Below are positions 1-8,132 of a stretch of DNA of 39,362 bases, piece by piece; position 1 is the first letter of the stretch, and each line of letters starts with the position of its first letter. The notes under the pieces were generated by a model that searched no databases, had not been told where the DNA came from, and saw only the letters and a list, made by a program, of their open reading frames with translations. This DNA is from Tangfeifania sp. GTDB lineage: Bacteria > Bacteroidota > Bacteroidia > Bacteroidales > Prolixibacteraceae. The position numbers and the translations under genes were made by a program. Location: the NCBI GenBank assembly GCA_018400515.1, contig JAGYMR010000003.1, positions 1 through 39,362 on the forward strand, in the 5' to 3' direction.

Positions 1-711
1 GCCCCCAAAATAAGAAAACTCGCCTCACAGATCCTGCACCATCCGGTTGAAATTAACATTGCCATGTCGAAACCGGCAGCAGGGGTTTTACAGGCGGTTT
101 ATCCCTGTTACGAGCGCCAAAAGATTGGTTTGATCCATTCACTGATCGCAGACAATCCGGATTATAGCAGCATTCTGGTTTTTTGTTCTACCAAAAAGAA
201 AGTTACGGAACTGGCCCGCTCACTGAAGAAGAGCAAATTTGCGGCCGAAGCCATATCTTCCGACCTGGAGCAAACCGAACGGGAGAAAGTGCTGCAGGCA
301 TTTAAGGCTCGCAGGATCCGGATTCTTGTTGCTACCGATGTCCTGAGCCGGGGCATTGACATCAAGGAGATCCATTTGATCATCAATTATGATGTTCCTC
401 ACGATGCGGAGGATTATGTCCACCGGGTAGGCAGAACAGCACGTGCCGATGCCACCGGTGTGGCCTTGACACTTGTAAACGACAAGGAGATGGGGAAATT
501 TCATCAAATTGAAAGGTTGATCGAAAGGGAGGTCATTAAGCTTCCGTTGCCTGAAGGTGTCGGAGAAGGTCCTGCATGGAAAATGAGTACCCCCCGTAGG
601 AAACCCGGTGGAAAAGGGCGCGTGGAAAAAAGCGGAGACAGGCCGTCCTCCAAGCGGCGTCACCCCGGAGGAAATCAACCAAAAAACCGGAGAAAATCCT
701 CCGGCAGGTAA
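1..711 (+). CDS. DEAD-box RNA helicase, C-terminal part (5' truncated by window edge)
   Basis: The reading frame is open from base 1 and closes with TAA at 709-711, so the gene starts outside the window. What remains is the second RecA-like domain of a DEAD-box ATP-dependent RNA helicase. Visible signatures are LVFCSTKKKV (motif IV region), VATDVLSRGIDI (motif V) and YVHRVGRTARA (motif VI with the arginine fingers). The last 50 or so residues are a basic Lys/Arg/Gly/Pro-rich tail, as in RhlE-type helicases of Bacteroidetes, which usually helps RNA binding. Such enzymes unwind short RNA duplexes in ribosome assembly or mRNA decay. An internal ATG at 64 is not the true start because the helicase fold continues upstream of it. 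The exact subfamily (RhlE or another) cannot be fixed without the N-terminal half. Confidence 0.93.
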   Translation, partial: APKIRKLASQILHHPVEINIAMSKPAAGVLQAVYPCYERQKIGLIHSLIADNPDYSSILVFCSTKKKVTELARSLKKSKFAAEAISSDLEQTEREKVLQAFKARRIRILVATDVLSRGIDIKEIHLIINYDVPHDAEDYVHRVGRTARADATGVALTLVNDKEMGKFHQIERLIEREVIKLPLPEGVGEGPAWKMSTPRRKPGGKGRVEKSGDRPSSKRRHPGGNQPKNRRKSSGR

Positions 712-823
712 AATCCTGAAATTCTTTTTGAAAGGAGCGTTTCCCTTCAGGAGATGCCGGAAAAATGGGATTGATTTTCTTTTTTCGGGAAATCAAATGG
801 TATTTTAGCAAGCAAAAAAATAT

Positions 824-1993
824 ATGCGCAAGTATTTTTCATTTTTTTTATTGTCTCTGCTGGCCTTGTCCTGCGCGGGAGATGCCGCTGGTGGTCTGAA
901 GACAGGAGCTGAGCAGCCTCAGAAATACCTGCCCCTGCTGAAGGGAAAGCGGACCGGGGTGGTGGTCAATCAAACTTCCGTGAAGGGAGAAAGGCATTTG
1001 GTCGATTTCTTATTACAGGAGGGTATTGCGGTAGCACGAATATTTGCGCCCGAACACGGATTCCGGGGCAATGCTTCGGCCGGTAAAAAGATTGAAGATG
1101 GCAGGGATGCTGCCACCGGGATTCCGGTTGTTTCCCTTTACGGGGAGATCCGGAAACCAACACCGGCCCACCTCGACGACCTGGATGTGGTTGTTTTTGA
1201 TATCCAGGATGTCGGCTGTCGTTTTTATACCTACATATCCACGCTGCACCTGGTAATGGAGGCCTGTGCGGAGGCGGATCTGCCGCTGATTGTGCTGGAT
1301 CGTCCCAACCCCAACGGAGATTACGTGGCCGGCCCGGTGCTGGAACCCGCCTTTCAATCGTTTGTGGGAATGCATCCCATTCCGGTGGTGCATGGCTGCA
1401 CGGTGGGGGAACTGGCATTGATGATCAATGGTGAACACTGGCATGAGGCTCCGCGAAAATGTGACCTGACCGTGGTGCCTGTCAGAAATTATTCCCATAA
1501 CATGCGGTATTCCCTGCCCGTGGATCCTTCCCCCAATTTGCCCAACGACCGGGCGGTGCGGCTTTATCCATCCCTCTGCTTTTTTGAGGCTACCAGTGTG
1601 AGCATCGGACGGGGAACCCCGTTCCCTTTTCAGGTGGTGGGAGGAACCGATCCATCACTGGGTGACTTTGTCTTCACCCCGGAGCCCATTCCGGGGGTGG
1701 CCGACAACCCCAAAAATGAAGGGCAACCCTGTTACGGGACCGACCTTCGTTCCCTGGAAGCAATCCCCCCCTTTACCCTGCGCTATTTTCTCGATTTTTA
1801 CCACCGTTTTGAAAAGGAAGCGGATTTTTTGCTGAGGGAAAGCTGGCTGAACCTGCTTGCCGGGACCGACCAGCTGATTTTGCAGATCAGGGAGGGAATG
1901 AGTGAGCAGGAAATAGAGGCGCAGTGGCAACCCGCCCTCGAAAATTACAAACGGTTGCGAAGAAATTATTTGTTGTACCCCGATTTTGAGTGA
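824..1993 (+). CDS. namZ: NamZ-type exo-beta-N-acetylmuramidase (DUF1343) lipoprotein
   Basis: The 389-residue protein matches the DUF1343/NamZ family from near its N-terminus to its end. It has a lipoprotein signal (hydrophobic stretch then LALSC, Cys17), so it should be anchored in the outer or inner membrane facing the periplasm. Family landmarks visible are GVVVNQTS, FAPEHGFRG, VVFDIQDVGCRFYTYI, LDRPNPNG and GRGTPFPFQVVG. Members of this family cleave terminal MurNAc from the non-reducing end of peptidoglycan fragments; that reaction is family knowledge, not shown here. The gene starts at ATG 824 and is followed after only 7 bases by a sodium:solute symporter, suggesting one operon and a joint role in cell-wall sugar recovery. 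No consensus promoter box was recognised upstream. Confidence 0.9.
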   Translation: MRKYFSFFLLSLLALSCAGDAAGGLKTGAEQPQKYLPLLKGKRTGVVVNQTSVKGERHLVDFLLQEGIAVARIFAPEHGFRGNASAGKKIEDGRDAATGIPVVSLYGEIRKPTPAHLDDLDVVVFDIQDVGCRFYTYISTLHLVMEACAEADLPLIVLDRPNPNGDYVAGPVLEPAFQSFVGMHPIPVVHGCTVGELALMINGEHWHEAPRKCDLTVVPVRNYSHNMRYSLPVDPSPNLPNDRAVRLYPSLCFFEATSVSIGRGTPFPFQVVGGTDPSLGDFVFTPEPIPGVADNPKNEGQPCYGTDLRSLEAIPPFTLRYFLDFYHRFEKEADFLLRESWLNLLAGTDQLILQIREGMSEQEIEAQWQPALENYKRLRRNYLLYPDFE

Positions 1994-2000
1994 ATCCTGT

Positions 2001-3461
2001 ATGAGTCCTTTCCTTGTTATTGGTTTGGTGATCGGTTATTTTCTGGTATTGATCGGCATTTCCTGGTTTACCGGCCGGAATGCCGACACCCGCTCTTTTT
2101 TCAATGCCAACCGGAAATCGCCCTGGTTTGTCGTCGCTTTTGGAATGATCGGGGCTACCCTCTCGGGGGTTACTTTTATTTCTGTTCCCGGAGAAGTGGG
2201 TAATTCTGCTTTTTCGTATCTGCAGTTTGTCCTCGGAAATATCATCGGGTACTGGCTGATTGCCGGTTTTTTAATTCCGCTTTACTACCGGCTGAACCTT
2301 GTTTCTATCTACACCTTTCTTGACCAGCGGTTCGGAGGATATTCCTACAAAACCGGATCGTTCTTTTTTCTGGTCTCCAAACTCATTGGGGCAGCATTCC
2401 GGCTCTATCTGGTGGCTACCGTGCTTCAGATCGCATTTTTTGATGCTTTCAATATTCCCTTTAGCATCACGGTCATTGTAACCATTGTGCTTATCTGGAT
2501 TTATACCTTCAGGGGAGGCATTAAAACCATTGTCTGGACCGATACGCTGCAAACGTTTTTTTTGGTCAGTGCCGTGGTGTTTACCATTGTGGCTATTTCG
2601 CGGACCCTGGACCTTGATGCCGGGGGACTGGCGGAGCGAATTACATCCCATTCCTACTCAAAGGTGTTTTTCCGGGACTGGCGGACCGGACATAACTTTT
2701 TCAAACAGTTTTTCTCCGGGATGTTCATAACGGTTGTCATGGTCGGAATGGACCAGGATATGATGCAAAAAAACCTGACCTGTAAAAATAAACGGGAGGC
2801 CCAAAAAAACATGATCGTCTTTAGTTTTTCGTTTTTGGCGGTGGTTTTTCTCTTTTTATGCCTGGGTGTTTTGCTCTACATTTTTGCAGCGGAAACCGGG
2901 ATCGGAATCCCCGAAAAGAGCGATGATCTTTACCCGCTGATCGCCCTGAATCATCTGGGATTGCCCGTTGGAATTGCCTTTTTGCTGGGCATTACAGCCG
3001 CTGCCTACTCAAGCGCCGATTCAGCCCTTACCGCCATGACCACCGCTTTCAGTGTTGATTTCTTAAAAATTGAGGCCTACGCGGAACCCAAAAAGCAGCG
3101 GATGAGAAAATATGTGCACCTGCTGTTTTCCGCATTGCTGGTTATTGTCATTCTCGCCTTCCGGGCCATTAGCGACGAAAGCATTGTTATTGCGGTTTTT
3201 AAGGTGGCCGGTTATACCTACGGTCCCATTCTCGGATTGTTTGTTTTTGGGATGTTTACCTCACGGAAGGTCACTGAACGGTGGGTGCCTCTCGTGGCTG
3301 TGGCATCTCCTGTCATTTGTTTTTTTATTTCCACCTTTTCGGAGGAAATGTTCAACGGATACCGGTTCGGTTTTGAATTGCTGATATTGAACGGACTCAT
3401 TACCTTCGCCGGTTTGATGCTCATTTCAAAAAAAAGTGCAACGGGGAGGCAATATTTGTAA
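2001..3461 (+). CDS. Sodium:solute symporter (SSS/SLC5 family), possible MurNAc transporter
   Basis: A polytopic inner-membrane protein of 486 residues with about 13 hydrophobic segments, in the sodium:solute symporter family. The stretch AAAYSSADSALTAMTT near residue 330-350 is the Ser/Thr-rich segment that forms the sodium site in this family. I chose ATG at 2001; a TTG at 1986 in the same frame would overlap namZ and adds only five polar residues. The close coupling to namZ (7-base gap) suggests that it imports a product of that enzyme. In Tannerella forsythia a symporter of this type (MurT) takes up MurNAc, as I recall, so MurNAc is the best substrate guess. MurK or MurQ homologues, which would use the sugar, are not in the window. 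Substrate remains inference; the family is clear. Confidence 0.9.
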   Translation: MSPFLVIGLVIGYFLVLIGISWFTGRNADTRSFFNANRKSPWFVVAFGMIGATLSGVTFISVPGEVGNSAFSYLQFVLGNIIGYWLIAGFLIPLYYRLNLVSIYTFLDQRFGGYSYKTGSFFFLVSKLIGAAFRLYLVATVLQIAFFDAFNIPFSITVIVTIVLIWIYTFRGGIKTIVWTDTLQTFFLVSAVVFTIVAISRTLDLDAGGLAERITSHSYSKVFFRDWRTGHNFFKQFFSGMFITVVMVGMDQDMMQKNLTCKNKREAQKNMIVFSFSFLAVVFLFLCLGVLLYIFAAETGIGIPEKSDDLYPLIALNHLGLPVGIAFLLGITAAAYSSADSALTAMTTAFSVDFLKIEAYAEPKKQRMRKYVHLLFSALLVIVILAFRAISDESIVIAVFKVAGYTYGPILGLFVFGMFTSRKVTERWVPLVAVASPVICFFISTFSEEMFNGYRFGFELLILNGLITFAGLMLISKKSATGRQYL

Positions 3462-3490
3462 ATAAATGTTAAAAATTGTAAATTGATTTT

Positions 3491-3498
3491 TATCTTTG
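3491..3498 (+). promoter_or_regulatory. Candidate Bacteroidetes -7 box TATCTTTG
   Basis: TATCTTTG fits the Bacteroidetes -7 consensus TAnnTTTG and lies 48 bases before the start of the lipoprotein gene at 3547. No TTG was found at the usual 19-21 base distance upstream, so only half of the promoter is supported. Confidence 0.45.
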
Positions 3499-3546
3499 CA
3501 GTAATAAGATTTTTTTATTTTCGTTGTTATAACAAAAACCAAAAAG

Positions 3547-5004
3547 TTGATCAGATATCTGTTTCAAATATTTGTGGCAATCCTGGTCATGGGATCCTTT
3601 TTATCATGTGAGGATGAGGGGTATTTAAATTCGCCCGATGCACAGCTTCAGTTTTCGGCAGATACGGTCATGTTTGATACCATTTTCACCACCATCGGTT
3701 CAACCACCCAGCACCTGAAAATTTATAATCCTTACGATGAAAATGTATTGATCTCGCGAATCCGTGTAGCTGGAGGGGATTTTTCCAATTTCCGGCTGAA
3801 TGTTGACGGGGAGTCCACCAATGAAGCTTATGAAGTAGAGGTTCCGGCACATGACAGTATTTTTGTTTTTGTTGAAGTAACCGTCGACCCGAATGGCCAG
3901 AACACCCCCATGGTGGTTCAGGATTCCATTGAGTTTACAACCAACGCCAACATTCAGGAGGTGGGGCTTATTGCCTACGGGCAGGATTTTAAGCTGATCA
4001 AAGGGCAAAATATTCAAACAACCACCTGGACTTCAGAAAAGCCCTACCTGGTTTATGATTATGCTTACATTGACAGCACTTCCACCCTTACCATCGAGCC
4101 GGGAACCCGGATTCATTTTCACAAAGGGGCGGGACTCTATGTGAAAGGGAATATCAAAGCCGAAGGAACGGCTCAGGAGCCCATCTCCTTTTTATCCGAC
4201 CGGCTGGAAGAGAGTTATAAAAATATCCCCGATCAGTGGAACGGGATCGTTCTCTATTCGGGCAGTCATGACAACGTTTTTAATCATACCGTTATAAAAA
4301 ATGCCAACATTGGTTTGCAGGTGGGTACGATCGAGCATGAAGGTTATGCATCACTGGAACTCTCCAATACGCGCATTGAGAACATGGCTTATGCCGGGCT
4401 TTTTGCCCTGAAATCAAAGATCAGGGGATGCAACAATTTGATTGCCAACTGCGGCTTTTATGCTGCCGCTTTGCTGGTGGGAGGGGAGTATGAATTTTAC
4501 CATACCACCATTGCCAATTTCTGGGGCAACTATTCAAGCCGGGCCCGGACAACGGCATCCCTGGTGCTTTCAAATATGCTGGTCATTGAGCAGTCGGATG
4601 GATCAAAGATAACCCATACCGGTGACCTGGAGAAAGCCCTCTTCGGAAACTCGATCGTATACGGCAACAACCGGAATGAGATTGAACTGGGGAATAACGG
4701 GAAGAATACCTTTAATTACCTGTTTGATCACTGCATTGTTCAGGTGCCCGATACTTTTGATATTTCTGATAATACGCACTTTGAGAATGTCTGGAAGGGC
4801 AGTGAAAACGATCCCCGGTTTGTGGATCCCTACGATGACCTCAACTACGCCCTCGATACGCTTTCTGCAGCCAAAGATATCGGCGACCCTGCCTTTGCCC
4901 GGATCTGTCCGGCGGATATTATGAACAGGGACCGCTTTGCCGACGATGGTCCCGACCTGGGAGCATATGAGCGACTCGAAAAAAAGAAAAAAGAGGAAGA
5001 TTGA
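3547..5004 (+). CDS. Beta-helix-like surface or periplasmic lipoprotein
   Basis: A 485-residue protein of unknown function. The start appears to be TTG at 3547: from there the protein has a hydrophobic signal ending in FLSC (Cys21), a lipobox, whereas the next ATG (3589) would leave a signal too short to work. Residues about 35-160 resemble an Ig-like or choice-of-anchor beta-sandwich region (TTQHLKIYNPYDENVLIS). Residues about 180-400 hold repeated short strands with G/N turns typical of a right-handed parallel beta-helix (TLTIEPGTRIHFHKGAGLYV, then GNIKAEGTAQEPISF). Proteins of this architecture are common in Bacteroidales and usually annotated hypothetical. The 3' end overlaps the next gene by 38 bases, so the two are probably translated from one mRNA. 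No catalytic residues were recognised. Confidence 0.8.
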   Translation: MIRYLFQIFVAILVMGSFLSCEDEGYLNSPDAQLQFSADTVMFDTIFTTIGSTTQHLKIYNPYDENVLISRIRVAGGDFSNFRLNVDGESTNEAYEVEVPAHDSIFVFVEVTVDPNGQNTPMVVQDSIEFTTNANIQEVGLIAYGQDFKLIKGQNIQTTTWTSEKPYLVYDYAYIDSTSTLTIEPGTRIHFHKGAGLYVKGNIKAEGTAQEPISFLSDRLEESYKNIPDQWNGIVLYSGSHDNVFNHTVIKNANIGLQVGTIEHEGYASLELSNTRIENMAYAGLFALKSKIRGCNNLIANCGFYAAALLVGGEYEFYHTTIANFWGNYSSRARTTASLVLSNMLVIEQSDGSKITHTGDLEKALFGNSIVYGNNRNEIELGNNGKNTFNYLFDHCIVQVPDTFDISDNTHFENVWKGSENDPRFVDPYDDLNYALDTLSAAKDIGDPAFARICPADIMNRDRFADDGPDLGAYERLEKKKKEED

Positions 5005-6025
5005 TTTTTTCCTTTTCCTGGGCTGTTTTTTTGTCTTTTCGGTTCATTGCGTTGCTCAGAACCGGACAGGGGAATGGGCGGTCATGTTTTACAATGTCGA
5101 AAATTTGTTTGATCTGAAAGATGACCCGGAGACCCTGGATGAGGATTTTACGCCCGGCGGCGACCGGCATTGGACTTACCCCCGTTTTCAAGAAAAAATA
5201 ATGAACCTTTCGAAGGTGCTGTTGAATGCTGCCGGCTGGGAACCTCCGGCCGTGATTGGTTTGTGCGAAGTTGAGAATCGTTATGTGCTGGAATGCCTGA
5301 TCCGGAATACCCCCCTGAAAGCATACCCCTACCAAATCATTCATAAAGAGTCGCCGGATGACCGCGGCATTGATGTGGCCCTACTGTACAATGAATCGGC
5401 CTTTTACCCCCTGCGTTACGAGTATATCCCGCTGACCGGCAGGGATGACTCGGTGGTAAAAACCCGGGAGATCCTATACCTGTCGGGGATCGTTGGGGAG
5501 ACCGATACACTGCATTTTTTTGTGAATCACTGGCCTTCGAGGTATGATGGATACCTGGAAACACAACCCCTGCGCAACCTGGCTGCCAAAACGTTGCGTT
5601 CCCATTTGGACCGGAAGCTTAAGAAATATCCGGCTGCGAAGGTGATTGTTCTGGGCGATTTCAACGATGCCCCCGGGGATGAAAGCATTCGCCGGCACCT
5701 CGGGGCAAAACCGGTAGCAGAAGCCCCCGTCACGGCGATCCTGAATCTCTCCGCTCCCTGGGAAGAGAATGATTTGGGTACCATTAAGTACCGGTCGCAG
5801 TGGTCCGTATTCGATCAGATCATGGTTTCTTCCTCCCTTCTTGATGCGCCCGAAGGGGTGTATACAAAAAGCGAATGGGCTCAGATCGTCCGGCTTCCCT
5901 TTTTGCTGGAGAAGGATGAACGGTACGGGGGACTGAAAACCAAACGGGCCTACACCGGCTATCAGTATTCCGGGGGGTTCAGTGATCATTTGCCCGTTCT
6001 GCTGAAGTTGAAAAAGGGTTACTGA
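4967..6025 (+). CDS. Secreted endonuclease/exonuclease/phosphatase family protein
   Basis: A protein of 352 residues from ATG 4967, with a basic N-terminus, a hydrophobic core and a VHCVAQ cleavage-like site near residue 30, so it is probably exported. The rest is the endonuclease/exonuclease/phosphatase (EEP) fold: FYNVENLFD near the start (metal-binding Asn/Glu region), LCEVEN (catalytic Glu), NHWPSR, GDFND at residues 230-234 (catalytic Asp and Asn) and SDHLPV close to the end (catalytic Asp-His). All core EEP residues seem present, so it should be an active metal-dependent phosphoesterase, on DNA, a nucleotide or another phosphoester. An upstream in-frame TTG at 4937 was rejected because it would place polar residues before the signal sequence. 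The gene overlaps the preceding lipoprotein gene by 38 bases and the convergent cca gene by 7 bases. Confidence 0.88.
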   Translation: MSDSKKRKKRKIDFFLFLGCFFVFSVHCVAQNRTGEWAVMFYNVENLFDLKDDPETLDEDFTPGGDRHWTYPRFQEKIMNLSKVLLNAAGWEPPAVIGLCEVENRYVLECLIRNTPLKAYPYQIIHKESPDDRGIDVALLYNESAFYPLRYEYIPLTGRDDSVVKTREILYLSGIVGETDTLHFFVNHWPSRYDGYLETQPLRNLAAKTLRSHLDRKLKKYPAAKVIVLGDFNDAPGDESIRRHLGAKPVAEAPVTAILNLSAPWEENDLGTIKYRSQWSVFDQIMVSSSLLDAPEGVYTKSEWAQIVRLPFLLEKDERYGGLKTKRAYTGYQYSGGFSDHLPVLLKLKKGY

Positions 6026-7431
6026 TCCTTTCTTTTCAGCCCGAGTTCCGCTGCTTTTTTTAACATCAGCGCGTAGGCTTCATCAAAATTGTTCCGGATC
6101 TCTCCCTCCAGAATCGCTTCTTTAATGGCGTCTTTTATGATGCCCACTTCCCGGGAGGGGGGAATTCCGAATGTTTCCATAATGACTTCACCGGAAACCG
6201 GCGGCTGAAAATTACGGATGGCATCTTTCTCTTCGATCTCTTTTAATTTGCGCCGCACAATTTTGAAATTTTTCATGTACCGCTTGACTTTTTGCGGATT
6301 TTTCGAAGTGATGTCCGCTTCGCAAAGGGTCATCAGGTCATCAATTTCGTCGCCCGCCTCAAAAAGGAGCCGTCGAACAGCAGAATCGGTCACTTCATCT
6401 TCCGAAAGGACAATCGGTCGCATGTGCAGGTTGACCATCTTCTGCACGAATTTCATTTTTTCATTGAGCGGAAGTTTTAGTTTTTTGAAAATTTTGGGGA
6501 CCATTTTTCCGCCAAGGAAGTTGTGCGAATGAAAGGTCCATCCCTGGCCCTTTACATATTTTTTTGTCGCCGGTTTGGCAATATCGTGCAGCAATGCAGC
6601 CCACCGGAGCCACAGATTACCGGTCCTGGGAGCAATGCGGTCCAGGACTTCCAGGGTATGATAAAAATTATCCTTATGAGCTGTTCCGTTGACGACATCC
6701 ACCCCTTTTAATCGATACAGTTCGGGAAAAATAATTTTCAGGAGTCCCGTTTCCTCCAGGAGTTTAAACCCGCCGGATGGCTTCGGGGCAAGCATTATTT
6801 TATTGATTTCATCGGCGATGCGTTCGGCAGATACAATCTTTATGCGTTCCCTGTTTCCGGCAATTGCCTGCAGGGTCTGTGGGGCGATCTCAAAATCCAG
6901 CTGGGTGGAAAATCGAATGGCCCGCATCATCCGTAAGGGGTCATCCGAAAAGGTGAGCGAGGGATCCAGGGGGGTCCGGATGATCTTTTCCTTCAGATCC
7001 CTGAGCCCGTTAAAGGGATCCATCAATTTTCCATGATTGGATGGATTCAATCCAATCGCCAGGGCGTTGATGGTAAAATCCCTCCGGTTCTGATCATCTT
7101 CCAGCGTTCCCTGCTCCACATCCGGTTTCCGGGAATCATGGCGGTACGACTCTTTCCGGGCACTGACAAATTCAACTTCGAAGTTTTTAAATTTCAACTG
7201 TGCCGTCCCGAAATTTTTAAAAACGGTTACCCGCGGGCGGGGTTTTAACATTTTTGCCACCTCTTCGGCCAACCGGATGCCACTCCCCAGCGTGACAATA
7301 TCGATGTCTTTAGACGGACGCTTTAAAAAAAGATCCCTGACATAGCCGCCAACAACATAGGTCTCCTGCCCGGTTTTTGTGGCAACTTCCGTAATTTGTT
7401 TAAATATTTCGTTGTTGAGATGTTCAACCAT
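6019..7431 (-). CDS. cca: CCA-adding/poly(A) polymerase family tRNA nucleotidyltransferase with HD domain
   Basis: A 470-residue class II nucleotidyltransferase. Residues 27-45 carry the active site (VGGYVRD, then the two metal-binding aspartates in KDIDIV, D42 and D44). [10 protein letters not shown] (116-125) is the conserved sugar-recognition motif B, and the RNA-binding neck and body follow to about 240. An HD domain is centred on LLHDIAKP (H282, D283). This layout fits bacterial tRNA nucleotidyltransferases that restore the 3' CCA of tRNA; a poly(A) polymerase I-like role is less likely, given the HD domain and length, but not excluded by sequence alone. The start is ATG at 7431. The 3' end overlaps the convergent EEP gene by 7 bases. 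A structured leader lies upstream (7466-7609). Confidence 0.92.
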   Translation of the reverse strand: MVEHLNNEIFKQITEVATKTGQETYVVGGYVRDLFLKRPSKDIDIVTLGSGIRLAEEVAKMLKPRPRVTVFKNFGTAQLKFKNFEVEFVSARKESYRHDSRKPDVEQGTLEDDQNRRDFTINALAIGLNPSNHGKLMDPFNGLRDLKEKIIRTPLDPSLTFSDDPLRMMRAIRFSTQLDFEIAPQTLQAIAGNRERIKIVSAERIADEINKIMLAPKPSGGFKLLEETGLLKIIFPELYRLKGVDVVNGTAHKDNFYHTLEVLDRIAPRTGNLWLRWAALLHDIAKPATKKYVKGQGWTFHSHNFLGGKMVPKIFKKLKLPLNEKMKFVQKMVNLHMRPIVLSEDEVTDSAVRRLLFEAGDEIDDLMTLCEADITSKNPQKVKRYMKNFKIVRRKLKEIEEKDAIRNFQPPVSGEVIMETFGIPPSREVGIIKDAIKEAILEGEIRNNFDEAYALMLKKAAELGLKRKDQ

Positions 7432-7467
7432 TTGCTAAATTTATGAATCCCTTGATTAAAAGCCAAT

Positions 7468-7534
7468 AAAAAAACCGGAAACAAAGGGCCCTTTGCAGGA
7501 CCCGTTAGGGTCCCCTTCCGGCGTTTTGTTCCGG
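7468..7534 (-). terminator. Compound hairpin followed by U7 in the cca leader (terminator or structured RNA)
   Basis: On the minus strand, bases 7534-7525 (CCGGAACAAA) pair with 7485-7475 with one bulged base, giving a stem of ten pairs. The stem is followed at once by seven U residues (A-run 7468-7474 on the plus strand). Inside it, GGACCC at 7498-7503 and GGGTCC at 7508-7513 form a perfect six-pair hairpin with a four-base loop, and CAAAGGGCCCTTTG at 7482-7495 is a perfect palindrome that could offer a competing fold. Stem plus U-run is the form of an intrinsic terminator. Because it sits 37 bases before the cca start, it is either the end of a short independent RNA or an attenuator of cca. 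Confidence 0.55.
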
Positions 7535-7583
7535 CGGCCCTTGGGCTGTTTCTGCCAAAATTGGAACAGATGTTAAAATTTTC

Positions 7584-7609
7584 TGTCACTTCCGGAAAAA
7601 ACGGTGACA
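7584..7609. repeat. Inverted repeat TGTCAC-N14-GTGACA
   Basis: Perfect six-base arms at 7584-7589 and 7604-7609, with a second palindrome TTCCGGAA (7590-7597) between them. The right arm overlaps the minus-strand -7-like box at 7608-7615. It could be an operator for a dimeric regulator or the top of a leader hairpin. Confidence 0.5.
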
Positions 7610-7615
7610 AAATTA
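7608..7615 (-). promoter_or_regulatory. cca: Candidate minus-strand -7 box TAATTTTG (leader/cca)
   Basis: On the minus strand this reads TAATTTTG, a fit to TAnnTTTG. Transcription from here would begin near 7601 and run through the compound hairpin at 7468-7534 toward cca. No TTG is at the expected distance upstream, so support is partial. Confidence 0.4.
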
Positions 7616-7642
7616 CAATTATTTGGATGAATTCGGCGTTAA

Positions 7643-7674
7643 TTTGCGTGCAAGATTAAATGGCATTATCTTTG
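7643..7674 (+). promoter_or_regulatory. Bacteroidetes-type promoter for thioredoxin gene
   Basis: TTTG at 7643-7646 and TATCTTTG at 7667-7674 are 20 bases apart, a full match to the TTTG / TAnnTTTG arrangement of the Bacteroidetes primary sigma factor. The expected start near 7681 gives an untranslated leader of about 45 bases before the thioredoxin ATG at 7728. Confidence 0.7.
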
Positions 7675-7727
7675 GACCCTAAATATCGACATTTTTAAAT
7701 ATGTAAATGATTTAAATTTTTATTCAT

Positions 7728-8099
7728 ATGTTGGAATTTTTGACAAAAGAGACTTTTAAGGAGAAAGTATTTAACTTCGAAGAGAATAAGGAGTGGAAAT
7801 ACGAAGGTTCAGTGCCCTGTTTGATTGATTTTTATGCTGACTGGTGTCAGCCGTGTAAAATGGTTGCCCCGGTACTTGAGGAACTCCAGGCAGAGTACGG
7901 AGACAAGATTGTTATTTACAAGGTGGATACCGAGCAGGAGCAGGAGCTGGCAGGTATGTTCGGGATACAAAGCATTCCTTCGCTTTTGTTTGTGCCTGTG
8001 GAGGGACAACCGCAAATGGCTATGGGAGCGTTGCCAAAGGCTACTTTTGAAAAAGCCATTGCTGATGTGCTGAATGTTGAAAAACCTGAAGCTAACTAA
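7728..8099 (+). CDS. Thioredoxin-family protein (WCQPC active site)
   Basis: A 123-residue cytoplasmic thioredoxin-fold protein with no signal peptide. The redox motif is WCQPC (C40, C43), preceded by the conserved FYADW and followed by K and P; the cis-proline loop is seen as QSIPSLLF. Canonical thioredoxin has WCGPC; Gln in place of Gly changes the redox potential and suggests a specialised thioredoxin rather than the main one, though this is inference. The N-terminus is about 15 residues longer than E. coli TrxA. The gene stands alone with its own well-matched promoter (7643-7674) and a perfect hairpin just after its stop codon, so it is probably a monocistronic unit. Start at ATG 7728 is clear. 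Confidence 0.93.
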   Translation: MLEFLTKETFKEKVFNFEENKEWKYEGSVPCLIDFYADWCQPCKMVAPVLEELQAEYGDKIVIYKVDTEQEQELAGMFGIQSIPSLLFVPVEGQPQMAMGALPKATFEKAIADVLNVEKPEAN

Positions 8100-8100
8100 A

Positions 8101-8120
8101 TTTCCGGGCTTCCCCGGAAA
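8101..8120. terminator. Hairpin between convergent thioredoxin and murF genes
   Basis: TTTCCGGG (8101-8108) and CCCGGAAA (8113-8120) form a perfect eight-pair stem with a CTTC loop, immediately after the thioredoxin stop. Neither side has a strong U-run, so it may act as a weak two-way terminator or mRNA-end stabiliser. Confidence 0.5.
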
Positions 8121-8132
8121 GGGGCGGGGCCG

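Noticed and set aside
1986..2000. TTG start of the symporter inside namZ
   Set aside because: ATG 2001 starts just before the first membrane helix and is the simpler choice.
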